From: Deltaproteobacteria bacterium
GTDB lineage: Bacteria; Desulfobacterota; Desulfarculia; JACQYL01
Length of the DNA stretch: 64,000 bases
Reading direction: 5' to 3'
NCBI GenBank assembly: GCA_016208165.1
Contig: JACQYL010000100.1
Location: forward strand, 21,810-85,809
Shown: positions 15,825 through 23,418 of the stretch, piece after piece
How positions within the stretch are numbered: position 1 is the first letter of the stretch
How the letters are laid out: each line of letters begins with the position of its first letter
Translations under genes and position numbers: made by a program
Notes under the pieces: model-generated
The model's input: the letters and a program-made list of their open reading frames with translations, nothing else
The model's database searches: none
What the model was told of the DNA's origin: nothing

Positions 15825-18377
15825 ATGGAAAGCATGCAGACCATTTACTCGGATACACGAAAATCCGGCATCCCGTTGATCGGCGATCTTCCCTGGGGTA
15901 CCGATTTCTGTCAGTTCTATCAGACGGAGGAGGACCTGTTCGAGATTCTGGCGCCCTACTTCAAGGCGGGTGTCGAGAGCAACGAGCTTTGCATATGGAT
16001 CACGTCCGGACCGTTCGATAGTGAAGACGCGTGTACGGCTTTGGAAACATTCCCGCCCCACTTCAAGGAATATGTCGATAAGGGGCAGATGGTTATCATT
16101 CCTCGAAGCCGGTGGTGGGCCCGGTATGGAAGGACGGACGAGGCCGTCGTTTCAATGCTGGACAGGGCTATTTTGAGTGGTTTTGACGGTCTCAGACTCG
16201 CATATAACGCTTTCCCCGAAGAAGGGGGCGGCGGTGGCATTATCCTGGACGGGCCCGATGTTATAAGCAGACACAACATAATAGCCTTGTTTTCGTATCC
16301 GCGCGATGAGTTCGATGCTGCCGGCTTTATGCAAGCCATTAAGAACCATCGGTTTGCCCTTGTCCGGAATGGAGACCGCTGGGAGCTCATCGAAAGCTCG
16401 GAAGTGCGGACCATCAAGGATGCTCTCAAGAGGAGCGAAGAAAAGCTGCATTCGCTCTTCAACAACATGTCCGAGGGCTTTGCCTATCACCGGATCGTGC
16501 TGGATGCCGGAGAGCGGCCCTGCGATTACGTCTTTTGTCAAGTCAACGAGGCCTTCGAGAGACTCACCGGGCTCAAAGCGGAAAGCATCCTCGGTAGGAA
16601 AGCCACGGACGTTCTTCCCGGCATAGAGAAGGACCCTGCCGACTGGATCGGAACGTATGGACGAGTCGCTCTGACCGGAAGACCGGTGCAATTTGAACGC
16701 TATTCCGAGTTGCTTGAAAAGTGGTTTTCGATTTCGGCCTTCAGTCCGCACAAGGGCTATTTCGCCGTGACGTTCAGCGACATAACAGAGCGCAAGCGGG
16801 CGGAGCAGGCGCTTCGGGAAAGCGAGCAGCTCTGGGCCGTTACTGTGGCCAGCATCGGGGATGCGGTGATTGCGACCGATACAGCGGGACGGGTCACGTT
16901 TCTAAACAAGGTGGCGGAGGAGCTGACGGGTTGGAACATGCCGGAGGCGCTCGGGAAACCGGTGCAGGAGGTGTTCCACATCGTCAACGAGAATAGCCGT
17001 GAGGCCGTAGAGGATCCGGTGCGAAAAGTGCTCCAGACCGGTAAGATCGCAGGTCTGGCCAACCATACGGTGCTGCTCCGGAGGGACGGGACCGAGGTGC
17101 CCATTGACGACAGTGGGGCGCCCATCCGGGACAATGAAGGCCGTATTCTTGGAGTGGTACTGGTCTTCCGCGACATCACCGAGCGAAGGAGCATAGAGGC
17201 GGCCCTCCGTCAGTTGAATGAAGTCCTCGAGCGGCGGGTGGCCGAGCGCACTGAGATGGCCGAGACCCGGTCGAAGCAGCTGCAGGCCCTGGCGGCGGAA
17301 CTGATCGAGGCCGAGGAGCGGGAGCGTCGGCGAGTTGCCGAAATCCTGCACGACGATCTGCAGCAACTTCTCGCCGCCGCCCGGATGCAGCTCCAAGCGG
17401 CTCGCGAAGACCTGTTCTACGTACCTCTGCTGGAAAACGTCGAGCAGTTGCTCGAGGAGTCTATCGGAAAATCACGCCGCCTGTCGCACGAGCTAAGTCC
17501 CGCCGTGCTGCACCACTCCGGCCTTGTCGCCGCCCTGGAATGGCTCGCCCGGCAAATGAAGGACCAGTTTGGACTGGAAGTCGAGCTGGAGGCGGACGAT
17601 ACGCGTCGATTTGAAGGTTCCCCCCTGAAGGTGTTTCTGTTCCGCGCCGCGCAGGAGCTTCTGTTCAATGTTGTCAAACACGCCGGCGTGAAACACGCCC
17701 GCGTCGCGCTTTCCGGTTTTGACGCCCACGTTGTCATGAAGATCACCGATTGTGGCCAAGGATTTGATCCCGAGGTCCTGGATTGCTCCACCCGGATGAA
17801 GGGGTTTGGACTGCTGAGTCTGAGGGAGCGTGCTCGATACGTCGGGGGAAATCTCGACATCGAAAGCGCACCGGGGTGCGGCAGCCGTTTCACCGTGAGG
17901 GTTCCGCTCAACCTGCCCGAAGCGGATCGACTGCAGCCGTATGGAGCGCCGCCGTCCGAACCGAGGAACAGCGGACAAGCCGGAGGCCAGGGTTCCACCG
18001 TTGCAGGAGGAACCCGGGTACTGCTCGTCGACGACCATCAGGTGATGCGTCAGGGGCTGAATCGGTTGATTTCCGGCCACCCGGACATTCGGGTCGTTGG
18101 TGAGGCTGCCAATGGGCACGAGGCCATCGAAGGAGTCCGACAGCTAAAACCTCATGTGGTGGTGATGGACGTCTCCATGCCGGTGATGGACGGCATCGAG
18201 GCCACTCGACGCATCAAGGCCGAGTCGCCTGAAGTGCGGGTAATCGGCCTCTCGATGTACGAGGATGAATTGATAGCAGATACGATGCGCCAGGCAGGGG
18301 CGGAGGCCCTTGTGAGCAAAACCGCCTCCTCGGCCGAACTGCTGAAGGCGATCTGCCGGGTCGTTGGCCGCGGCTAG
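15825..18377 (+). CDS. Hybrid kinase MEDS-PAS-PAS-HisKA_3-HATPase-REC
   Basis: About 850 residues from the ATG at 15825, which lies past the preceding gene; the frame is open further upstream but would then overlap that gene. N-terminal MEDS domain (GIPLIGDLPWGTDFCQFYQT), PAS (LHSLFNNMSEGFAYHRIVLD), second PAS (DTAGRVTFLNKVAEELTGW), coiled coil, HisKA_3 (VAEILHDDLQQLLAAA), HATPase (DCGQGFDPEVL) and a NarL-type receiver (VLLVDDHQVMRQGL, DVSMPVMDGIEA) lacking a DNA-binding domain. The second PAS and everything after it is closely related to the hybrid at 6260-8701, which has GAF in place of MEDS. Probably cotranscribed with the stand-alone MEDS gene. Cytoplasmic sensor of an unknown small molecule. 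Confidence 0.9.
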   Translation: MESMQTIYSDTRKSGIPLIGDLPWGTDFCQFYQTEEDLFEILAPYFKAGVESNELCIWITSGPFDSEDACTALETFPPHFKEYVDKGQMVIIPRSRWWARYGRTDEAVVSMLDRAILSGFDGLRLAYNAFPEEGGGGGIILDGPDVISRHNIIALFSYPRDEFDAAGFMQAIKNHRFALVRNGDRWELIESSEVRTIKDALKRSEEKLHSLFNNMSEGFAYHRIVLDAGERPCDYVFCQVNEAFERLTGLKAESILGRKATDVLPGIEKDPADWIGTYGRVALTGRPVQFERYSELLEKWFSISAFSPHKGYFAVTFSDITERKRAEQALRESEQLWAVTVASIGDAVIATDTAGRVTFLNKVAEELTGWNMPEALGKPVQEVFHIVNENSREAVEDPVRKVLQTGKIAGLANHTVLLRRDGTEVPIDDSGAPIRDNEGRILGVVLVFRDITERRSIEAALRQLNEVLERRVAERTEMAETRSKQLQALAAELIEAEERERRRVAEILHDDLQQLLAAARMQLQAAREDLFYVPLLENVEQLLEESIGKSRRLSHELSPAVLHHSGLVAALEWLARQMKDQFGLEVELEADDTRRFEGSPLKVFLFRAAQELLFNVVKHAGVKHARVALSGFDAHVVMKITDCGQGFDPEVLDCSTRMKGFGLLSLRERARYVGGNLDIESAPGCGSRFTVRVPLNLPEADRLQPYGAPPSEPRNSGQAGGQGSTVAGGTRVLLVDDHQVMRQGLNRLISGHPDIRVVGEAANGHEAIEGVRQLKPHVVVMDVSMPVMDGIEATRRIKAESPEVRVIGLSMYEDELIADTMRQAGAEALVSKTASSAELLKAICRVVGRG

Positions 18378-18574
18378 CCCGGACTCCTCCAAGAGAGTTG
18401 CAGCCGGAGGTTTTTAGACAAATCGAAATAGGTTATCGACAAACCGATGATTGCCAACGGTAGGGGCGATACATGCCCGAGCCGCTGCTACGTGTATCTT
18501 TTCTCCGACCCGCCGTACCGTTCTTTGGTTGGACCACAATTGAATAGACAGGGGTTCCCGTGCCGACGGCGGCG

Positions 18575-18910
18575 CTATTCCGCCAACACGTAAAGGAATG
18601 TGGCGACAAAGCGTTCAAAGTCCTTGAGTCCCTTTACGGTCATGTACTCGTTGGCCACGTGCTGTCTCCCTCCGTGACCGAGACCGCCGGAGATCACCGG
18701 TAAACCCAGGATTCCGGAAAAAACGAAATAGGGAGCCGCCCATGGGGCGATGGGCCACACTTCGGGTTCCACGCCGTGACGGCGATAGGTGTCTATCATC
18801 TTCTGCACCAAGGGCTCGGAAAATTCCGTCTTGGACCACGTGTACCTGTCCCTATGGCGGTGTGCGCCATTTCGATCTTCGATGATTCCCTCGTGGGCGG
18901 TTGCAATGGT
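18575..18910 (-). pseudogene. C-terminal fragment of an M20-family metallopeptidase
   Basis: About 111 open codons, ending in TAG at 18575, match the C-terminal end of M20-type amidohydrolases: TWSKTEFSEPLVQKMIDTYR, GVEPEVWPIAPWAAPYFVF and GGLGHGGRQHVANEYM. The catalytic and dimerisation domains are missing. The frame runs directly on from the GNAT gene, separated only by that gene's TAA at 18911-18913, so the peptidase gene has been truncated at the GNAT 3' end. M20 enzymes deacylate amino acids or cleave peptides; here only a stump is left. Internal TTG/ATG starts exist, but a functional product is doubtful. Confidence 0.7.
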
Positions 18911-19393
18911 TTAGAGCTCTTTCATGAAAATCATCTTGTGATCACCCTGCCGGTAGTAGTCGTTCAGGACGGATATCAGGCGATAGCCATAACGCTCATA
19001 AAAGATCCTCGCAGATTCGTAGGGAGGGGTTGAAGAAGTCTCCACATAGATGCGTCTTCCCTCTCTGCTCTCGATCAAATCTTCAGCGCGGGCGAGCAGC
19101 TTGCCTCCCACTCCCTTTTTTGAACAACTCTCGTCCACGGCGATCCAGTAGAGATCAAAGCGTCGATCCGTCATGGGGATAGAGCCGAAGCACACATAGC
19201 CGATTACCGTGTCCGGGTTCTTCACCGCGCAAAGGACATGGTATTCATCCCGCTCGGCGTGGTGAATCGCTTCGTCTATCAATTCGAGAGCGACCTTGCG
19301 TTCTTCCGGGGTAAAAACACCGACTCCTTCGATGATCTGTTGGATGCGGTTTCTATCTTGGGGGAGTAGTGATCGAACGGTCAATTCTTCCAT
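18911..19393 (-). CDS. GNAT-family N-acetyltransferase
   Basis: 160 residues with the GNAT fold: LYWIAVDESCSKKGVGGKLL contains the acetyl-CoA pyrophosphate loop, followed by SARIFYERYGYRLI. It would transfer an acetyl group from acetyl-CoA to an amine. The start overlaps the upstream ATP-grasp gene by 41 bases, so it is translationally coupled to an operon with a KamA aminomutase. In Bacillus and methanogens a GNAT next to KamA/AblA acetylates beta-lysine, so acetylation of a beta-amino acid or its conjugate is the inferred role here. It is shorter than AblB (about 270 residues), so it is not simply AblB. Confidence 0.85.
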   Translation of the reverse strand: MEELTVRSLLPQDRNRIQQIIEGVGVFTPEERKVALELIDEAIHHAERDEYHVLCAVKNPDTVIGYVCFGSIPMTDRRFDLYWIAVDESCSKKGVGGKLLARAEDLIESREGRRIYVETSSTPPYESARIFYERYGYRLISVLNDYYRQGDHKMIFMKEL

Positions 19394-20384
19394 TTCGCAG
19401 AACCATAAATGATACTAGTTGATCCACCATACTCCGGTAGTTGATTCCCGACCTTTCCATAGCGGCGGCGAAGCCGGCGTCCGGACTCAAGCAGGGGTTT
19501 GCATTGACCTCGAGAACGTAGACATTTCCACGCCCATCCATCCTGAAGTCAATTCGTCCGTAGTCCCGAAGCATGAACAAATTAAAGCAACGAGCGGTCA
19601 GCTTTTCGATCTCCGACGCAACCGACGGCTTGAGGGTCTCCGGAAACACCCGAAGCGTGTGCCGGAATTCCACGGAGTCCCTTTTCCATTTCGCCCGATA
19701 CCCCACGATGCGGTAGAGATCGTCGGGAAAACCCGAAAAATCGATCTCGGCTACGGGCAGGACAAAAGCGTTCGGATAGCCGAAAGCGGATACGTTGAAT
19801 TCCCTTCCATCGATGTACTCCTCGATGAGTACATCTCCGAAACGACGGGAAAAGGAGAGTATGCCCCCCCTCAGTTCCCCCTCGTCCCGAAAGATCGAGT
19901 CCTGATCGATTCCGATGCTCGCGTCTTCGAACCTCGGTTTGACAATGACCGGGTATCTCAGGCCGACCGATTCCAAGGGAGACGTACTCCCGTGCAGCAC
20001 ATAGGCGGGTGTCGGAATCCCGGCGGCATCGAGGAGCTGTTTGGCGACCCATTTATCCGTACTGAGGGTCAGGGCGGACGATGGGGAGCCCGAGAAGGGT
20101 ATTCCCACGAGTTCCAGGACCGCCGCCGGGTGTCCGCATAATCGTGGGTCTTCGTCCACCGTCTCGCAGAGGTTGAAGACCATCATCACGTTTCGATCGC
20201 GGATCGCTTTGACGGGCTCGCCGGGATCTCTGCTGAACGGAACGCGAACAGCAGGGCGCCCCAACTCTCCCAGGGCCTTCTCGATGGCTTCCACCTGGTC
20301 CAAGACGTCGCGTGACGCCTCCGAAAAAGCAGAGCCCGGCGCCAAAGGCACATTGTGAAGGATACCGATCAAGCCGTGGTCCAT
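19353..20384 (-). CDS. D-Ala-D-Ala ligase-like ATP-grasp enzyme (second of pair)
   Basis: 343 residues with an ATP-grasp architecture: an N-terminal domain with VFNLCETVDEDPRLCGHPAA and GIPFSGSPSSALTLSTDKWV (about 94-113), the nucleotide-binding lysine region YPVIVKPRFEDASIGID (144-160), DVLIEEYIDGREFNVSAFG (184-202), and the Mg2+/phosphate loop GRIDFRMDGRGNVYVLEVNA (276-295) followed by NPCLSP. The reaction should be ATP-dependent amide bond formation between a carboxylate and an amine. It overlaps the neighbouring ligase by 16 bases. It is too divergent from its partner to be a recent duplicate, so the two probably act on different substrates or in sequence. It is not the housekeeping Ddl by context. 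Confidence 0.88.
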   Translation of the reverse strand: MDHGLIGILHNVPLAPGSAFSEASRDVLDQVEAIEKALGELGRPAVRVPFSRDPGEPVKAIRDRNVMMVFNLCETVDEDPRLCGHPAAVLELVGIPFSGSPSSALTLSTDKWVAKQLLDAAGIPTPAYVLHGSTSPLESVGLRYPVIVKPRFEDASIGIDQDSIFRDEGELRGGILSFSRRFGDVLIEEYIDGREFNVSAFGYPNAFVLPVAEIDFSGFPDDLYRIVGYRAKWKRDSVEFRHTLRVFPETLKPSVASEIEKLTARCFNLFMLRDYGRIDFRMDGRGNVYVLEVNANPCLSPDAGFAAAMERSGINYRSMVDQLVSFMVLRNGRIDRSITTPPR

Positions 20385-21385
20385 CCTCGCTCCCCCGGCC
20401 CGAATCCCGCACCGGAAATGCGCGCGCTCGCCGAGTTCATTATTTCCCCGATCAAGGCGACGTAGGACATGCCCGTCAGGTCCGCCAGGAGGCAGAGGTC
20501 CGAATGCCCCGGATGCAGCCCGGCGAGGGGATTCACTTCCAGCAGATTCGGCACTCCCTTATCGTCCGCCCGCAGGTCTATACGTCCCCCGTCCCGTCCC
20601 CCAATGCCTCTCCACAACGCCAGGGCGGTCTCGGCGGCCGCTACGGCGGTGACATCCGAAGCCAGGCGATAACTGACCAAGGCTCTCCAGTTTTCCTTCT
20701 CGTGGTAGGAGTACCAACCGGATTCACGTTCGCTCTTCAGGATCACTTCCATAACCCCGAGGACCCGAGACGCGGCTCCGGTGCCCAGCACCCCAACGGT
20801 GAGCTCGCGTCCCGGAAGGAAGCTCTCCACCAGAACGGGCTGTCGATAGGTCTGGAGCAAGTCCCGGCATACGGACACCAGCTCGTCTTTTCCCCGAATC
20901 TTGGACGCCGTATTGATCCCCTTTCCAGTGCCCTCCGCCACCGGCTTGGCAAACAGAGGAAAGGGCAGATCCATCTGAACCGCGTCCGATTCCTCCTCCA
21001 CGACACGGAACTCAGGAGTGGGCAAACCCAGATCCCGGATCACCCGTTTGGTCAAGGCCTTGTGCAGGGTCAGCGAAAGCACCAGCGGATCGGAAAACGT
21101 GTAGGGGATATCGTAGGCGTCCAGCAACGCCGGCGCCTGCGCCTCCCGACCGAACCCCCGGAGTCCCTCGGCGATGTTGAAGACCATATCCCATCGCTCG
21201 CCCGCCACCAGGCGCGAGGCCAGTCGACGGACGTTTCCAATGCGAACCGTCTCGTGGCCAAGCTCCAGAAGGGCCCCATCGATCGCATCGATGGTATCGA
21301 CGTGATCGAACTCCGCCGTCTCCTCTTCCGTGAAGCCTCGATCCAGATAATCGTTTCGAAGATCGTACGTAATTCCTACCCGCAT
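20369..21385 (-). CDS. D-Ala-D-Ala ligase-like ATP-grasp enzyme (first of pair)
   Basis: About 338 residues from the ATG at 21385; an upstream ATG would enlarge the overlap with kamA. Features: MRVGITYDLRNDYLDRGFTE at the N-terminus, WDMVFNIAEGL, DIPYTFSDPLVLSLTLHKAL, the ATP lysine in PLFAKPVAEGTGKGI, PVLVESFLPGRELTVGVLG, and the metal site GRIDLRADDKGVPNLLEVNP. This is the Ddl-like ATP-grasp family that makes acyl-phosphate intermediates and amide bonds. It overlaps kamA by 10 bases and the second ligase by 16. Inference: it couples the aminomutase product, a beta-amino acid, to another amino acid or peptide. Confidence 0.88.
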   Translation of the reverse strand: MRVGITYDLRNDYLDRGFTEEETAEFDHVDTIDAIDGALLELGHETVRIGNVRRLASRLVAGERWDMVFNIAEGLRGFGREAQAPALLDAYDIPYTFSDPLVLSLTLHKALTKRVIRDLGLPTPEFRVVEEESDAVQMDLPFPLFAKPVAEGTGKGINTASKIRGKDELVSVCRDLLQTYRQPVLVESFLPGRELTVGVLGTGAASRVLGVMEVILKSERESGWYSYHEKENWRALVSYRLASDVTAVAAAETALALWRGIGGRDGGRIDLRADDKGVPNLLEVNPLAGLHPGHSDLCLLADLTGMSYVALIGEIMNSASARISGAGFGPGERGWTTA

Positions 21386-22713
21386 GGCTCTATCCCTGCC
21401 GTTAGAGAACATTTGAAGTCGCCGGACACGGGCCTGTCGGGGTACCGGTAAATGCCCCCTTCGTAGTTCTTCAATATCCAGTTGTCCTCATCCCGGCCTA
21501 CCACATATTCCGGTAGCAGCGGAATTTTACCGCCGCCGCCCGGCGCGTCAATGACGTAGGTGGGAACGGCATAGCCGCTCGTGTGTCCTCTGAGGCCCTG
21601 GATCATTTCCAAGCCTTTTGCCACCGGCGTACGGAAGTGGGACGAACCTGAAATGGGGTCGCACTGGTAAAGGTAATACGGCCTTACCCGGACTTTGAGT
21701 AGTCCGTGCACCAGCTTTTTCATGGTATCCACGTTGTCGTTGATTCCCGAGAGCAGGACCGTTTGGCTGCCCAATGGAATACCCGCGTCCGCCAAGCGTT
21801 CACACGCCTGGGCGGTTTCAGGCGTCAACTCATCGGGGTGCGTGAAGTGGATGCTCATCAATAGCGGGTGGTACTTTTTCAGCATGCGCGTGAGAGCCGG
21901 CGTTACGCGCTGGGGCAAGACCACGGGCGCTTTGGTGCCGATTCGAACGATCTCCACGTGGGGTATCGCGCGAACACGAGAGAGAAGCCACTCGATATCC
22001 TCGTCGCACAGGGTCAGCGGATCTCCGCCGGATAGGAGAACGTCCCTGATGGACGGAGTGCGCTCGATGTACTCTATCGCCTCCTTCCACCTGTTCTTTC
22101 CGAATGTGGCCGACTTGCCGTTTCCCACCATGCGCGAACGGGTGCAGTACCGGCAATACGTTGAACACATGTCCGTTGTTAGAAAAAGGACACGATCCGG
22201 GTAGCGGTGCACCACACCGGGAACCGGACTGTCATGCTCCTCTCCTAAAGGGTCCTCCGCTTCGCCGGGAGTTTGGAGAAATTCGGCTGAAACCGGAATG
22301 ACCGTTCGTCGAAGGGGCTGCAGAGGGTTGTCCTTATCCAGGAGGCTGGCATAATAAGGGGTGATGCACAGGGGCAGAGCCGTATGGCTGGAAATGCCTC
22401 TCTTCTCATCTTCGGAGAGCGAAACTACCTGACTCAGAAACTCGATGTTTCTGATACAGTGACGCAGCTGCCAACGCCAGTCGTTCCATTCCGACTGGCC
22501 GGCTTGAGGGAAAAACGTTCTGCGAAATGCCGATGTCCGCTCACTCGAGCGAAACCTCGGAGTACTCTTTACAATTCGTATCGATGTGACTTTCGGTGCT
22601 TCCAATCCTCCTTCCGGCAGTGAGGCTTCCGGGCACTGTTCACAACATACCCTTGCCCGACCGCCGCTGGAACTTGGAGGTTCCCAATCCTGGCCGCAAT
22701 GGCTTTCTTCCAT
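21376..22713 (-). CDS. KamA-family radical SAM aminomutase (lysine/glutamate 2,3-aminomutase-like)
   Basis: About 445 residues. The ATG at 22713 is chosen because GGGAAGGAG precedes it and family similarity starts after it; the frame is open 122 codons further but reads as non-coding. The radical SAM motif is CSTYCRYC, followed by SGGDPLTLCDEDIEWLLSRV. The PLP-lysine loop is DAPGGGGKIPLLPEYV. The enzyme uses SAM, a [4Fe-4S] cluster and PLP to move an alpha-amino group to the beta carbon, giving beta-lysine or beta-glutamate. The substrate cannot be settled from motifs alone. It is the first gene of an operon with two ATP-grasp ligases and a GNAT, arguing for a dedicated beta-amino-acid product. 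Confidence 0.88.
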   Translation of the reverse strand: MEESHCGQDWEPPSSSGGRARVCCEQCPEASLPEGGLEAPKVTSIRIVKSTPRFRSSERTSAFRRTFFPQAGQSEWNDWRWQLRHCIRNIEFLSQVVSLSEDEKRGISSHTALPLCITPYYASLLDKDNPLQPLRRTVIPVSAEFLQTPGEAEDPLGEEHDSPVPGVVHRYPDRVLFLTTDMCSTYCRYCTRSRMVGNGKSATFGKNRWKEAIEYIERTPSIRDVLLSGGDPLTLCDEDIEWLLSRVRAIPHVEIVRIGTKAPVVLPQRVTPALTRMLKKYHPLLMSIHFTHPDELTPETAQACERLADAGIPLGSQTVLLSGINDNVDTMKKLVHGLLKVRVRPYYLYQCDPISGSSHFRTPVAKGLEMIQGLRGHTSGYAVPTYVIDAPGGGGKIPLLPEYVVGRDEDNWILKNYEGGIYRYPDRPVSGDFKCSLTAGIEPCG

Positions 22714-23418
22714 TTTGTGCTTGCTCCTTCCCTTTTTGGGTAGTCTTGAGGCAGAGCCTCGCCGTTTGAGGTCAGCATTAGCATAAGTTGTTCCAAAGTG
22801 CAAGACTTTGATATAGTTAGATTTATTGTGAACAAACCTACGGCACCGGAACATGGATCTCCCATTGCCTGGGATGAGAAGCGGGTTCCGGTTCCTCGTG
22901 GTGGAAGTGTGAGGATAACCCATTGATAACAAAGGGAAAAAATGGTCGAAATCAGGATTCCAATTTATGGGCGATTTCGGAACTCTCGGTTCCGAAATCG
23001 TGGTGTTTTCATGAACTTGGGTATGGTTCCCGCTCCGGAAGTGCGTTTCCGCCCAGATGGGATTCGTTTGGGACCTCAATAGCCGCAGCCACGAATCCTT
23101 TCAGTGCAGGGGAAAGCCATTTGTCTTTATGCCGTGTCGTCAGGCAGCGACCTCGATCCCGTTTTCAGATCTGTCAGCGATGGTTCGTTTTTTTATTTGA
23201 TCCTATCCTAAATGTGTGCATAGTCTCCGGCACAAGTACGTTCTTCCCTTTAGGGATGATGACGCCATCCGGGTAGAAGGTTTTGTCGAGACCCCTTAAA
23301 TGGTCTGCGGTTGATGCCGCCGGCCGGCTTTTGGATAAGAGGGGCCTGCTGACGGGCCGTCCAGCCATAGGTCGACGGGGGACCTGAAGCCCCGGAAAAC
23401 GTCCGACGAGGATCTCAT
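22714..23418. other. Divergent intergenic region between kamA and the TolC gene
   Basis: About 700 bases without a convincing gene. A perfect 12-bp hairpin lies at 22972-23000. The kamA leader (22714-22800) is AT-richer and should hold its promoter, but no clean -35/-10 pair stands out. Between 23174 and 23418 a minus-strand frame is open across the TolC start; it lacks recognisable motifs and I treat it as chance. A GCCGGCCGGC palindrome lies near 23320. Confidence 0.4.
22972..23000. promoter_or_regulatory. Perfect 12-bp inverted repeat
   Basis: CGATTTCGGAAC, a TCTCG loop, then GTTCCGAAATCG. The arms are an exact inverted match. There is no T-tract on either side, so a rho-independent terminator is unlikely. 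A dimeric-repressor operator or an RNA stem upstream of kamA (about 260 bases before its start) are possible readings. Confidence 0.4.

Noticed and set aside
20312..21451. 379-codon plus-strand frame
   Set aside because: Antisense to the two ATP-grasp genes, whose ATP-binding motifs are clear.
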